This document shows positions 63,340-64,000 of a DNA stretch of 64,000 nucleotides, in pieces. Position 1 is the first letter of the stretch; each line of letters opens with the position of its first letter. Source of the DNA: Corynebacterium sp. zg-331 (lineage in GTDB: Bacteria; Actinomycetota; Actinomycetes; Mycobacteriales; Mycobacteriaceae); the NCBI RefSeq assembly GCF_014267345.1, contig NZ_JACMYD010000001.1, forward strand, positions 186,001 through 250,000. Direction: 5' to 3'. The notes under the pieces were generated by a model, which was given only the letters and a program-made list of their open reading frames with translations, searched no databases and was not told where the DNA came from. The position numbers and the translations under genes are program-made.

Positions 63340-64000
63340 ATGGAATCGACGACGGGTACGGGATACGGCGAGCGCCTTGCGCGCAACCACGGTCATGTGC
63401 CCGTGCTACGCGACCGCGTGACGGATCTCCTTGCCCCCGCAGTCGAGGCGGCCGGGATCAGAGCCGTGATCGTTGATGGCACCCTGGGCGCGGGCGGTCA
63501 CGCCGAGCATTTTCTGCGTTCCTTTCCTCACGCCGTGCTGATGGGCGTTGATCGAGACCCCGTTTCCCTGGGAAACGCCACTCGACGCATCCAGGACGCG
63601 GGGCTGGGGGACAGGTTTTACCCCGTTCACGCCCGGTACGATGAGGTGGCCGCGGCGATTGAGCAGGGCGAAGGGCCCGTCATTGAACGGGCGCGAGCCT
63701 ACGGCATCGCCGGAGCCCTGTACGACCTCGGTGTTTCTTCCATGCAACTGGATCAGGTGGAGCGGGGCTTTGCCTATCGCGTGGATGCCCCACTGGATAT
63801 GAGGATGGATCCCACCTCCGGGCGTACTGCGGCTGACGTGCTCAACACGTATAGCCATGGTGAATTGGCCAGGGTGCTCAAGACGTACGGCGACGAGCGC
63901 TTTGCGGGCAAGATCGCCGCGGCTGTTCTGCGCGAGCGGGAGAAAGAGCCCTTTCGTACGTCGGGTCGGCTCGTGGAACTCCTCTACGCAACGATTCCCG
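63340..64000 (+). CDS. rsmH: 16S rRNA (cytosine1402-N4)-methyltransferase RsmH, 3' truncated
   Basis: ATG 63340 with GGAGGG five bases upstream; open to the window end (220 codons visible of about 320-340). SAM-binding motif [18 protein letters not shown] and [12 protein letters not shown], then [32 protein letters not shown], which is family typical. Methylates C1402 of 16S rRNA at N4 in the ribosomal P site. Second gene of the dcw cluster; the next genes, normally ftsL and ftsI, lie beyond the window. Confidence 0.95.
   Translation, partial: MESTTGTGYGERLARNHGHVPVLRDRVTDLLAPAVEAAGIRAVIVDGTLGAGGHAEHFLRSFPHAVLMGVDRDPVSLGNATRRIQDAGLGDRFYPVHARYDEVAAAIEQGEGPVIERARAYGIAGALYDLGVSSMQLDQVERGFAYRVDAPLDMRMDPTSGRTAADVLNTYSHGELARVLKTYGDERFAGKIAAAVLREREKEPFRTSGRLVELLYATIP

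Overview
The window is a 64-kb chromosomal stretch from a Corynebacterium-type actinobacterium. Evidence: a mycolata-type respiratory module (diheme QcrC, long Rieske QcrA, CtaC lipoprotein, CtaF), lipomannan/PIM mannosyltransferases (PimB', MptA, an MptC/Rv2181-like GT87), an LtsA-type amidotransferase, PknL with PASTA repeats next to an Rv2175c-like partner, the mraZ-rsmH start of the dcw cluster, and many genes that start directly after a TANNNT -10 box (leaderless mRNAs). Gene order broadly follows the M. tuberculosis Rv2228c-Rv2165c segment. The species is not assigned.

Layout. 0-5 kb: the 3' part of an RNase H/acid phosphatase gene, RNase P RNA (rnpB), a galactokinase-like GHMP protein with a degraded active site, a SPOR-like small protein, a CYTH-CHAD protein and an unknown protein. 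5-12 kb: glnA2-glnE and thrC. 12-14.3 kb: a divergent roadblock/Ras-like GTPase island (roadblock and GTPase on -, second roadblock and a low-complexity tail frame on +). 14.3-19.2 kb: accessory genes (Nudix hydrolase, small secreted protein, NAD(P)-binding protein, secreted trypsin-like protease, GNAT, and an MFS exporter broken by a single-base frameshift). 19.2-22 kb: adenylylatable glnA1 with a 24-bp palindrome in its promoter region, an RDD protein and DUF4191. 22-30.3 kb: a lipoyl block on the minus strand (E2 acyltransferase, gcvP, gcvT, gcvH, lipB, lipA). 30.4-38 kb: a hypothetical gene, leucyl aminopeptidase, ilvE, a cobT-like gene lacking the catalytic Glu, DUF3043, an IscA/HesB protein and asnB/ltsA. 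38-44.6 kb: ctaC-ctaF and ctaE-qcrCAB, the cytochrome bc1-aa3 supercomplex. 44.6-47.4 kb: two NlpC/P60 hydrolases, the first behind a probable ydaO-type (c-di-AMP) riboswitch. 47.4-53 kb: pimB', a ROK glucokinase, a PlsC-like acyltransferase, a membrane acyltransferase-3, and an MptC-like GT87. 53-61 kb: Rv2179c-like exoribonuclease, class II DAHP synthase, pknL, Rv2175c-like, mptA, idsA and a GNAT gene. 61-64 kb: a HEPN (SAV_6107) gene under a LexA-like box, DUF3040, mraZ preceded by three TGGGN repeats, and rsmH (cut by the window end).

Themes: nitrogen (two glutamine synthetases plus the adenylyltransferase), lipoate-dependent metabolism with its modifying enzymes, aerobic respiration, and envelope biogenesis. 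The least explained parts are the GTPase/roadblock island with an open frame running on in frame past its TGA, two probable pseudoenzymes (GalK-like, CobT-like), and the HEPN gene with an SOS-like operator. No IS element, prophage, CRISPR array, tRNA or rRNA was seen.
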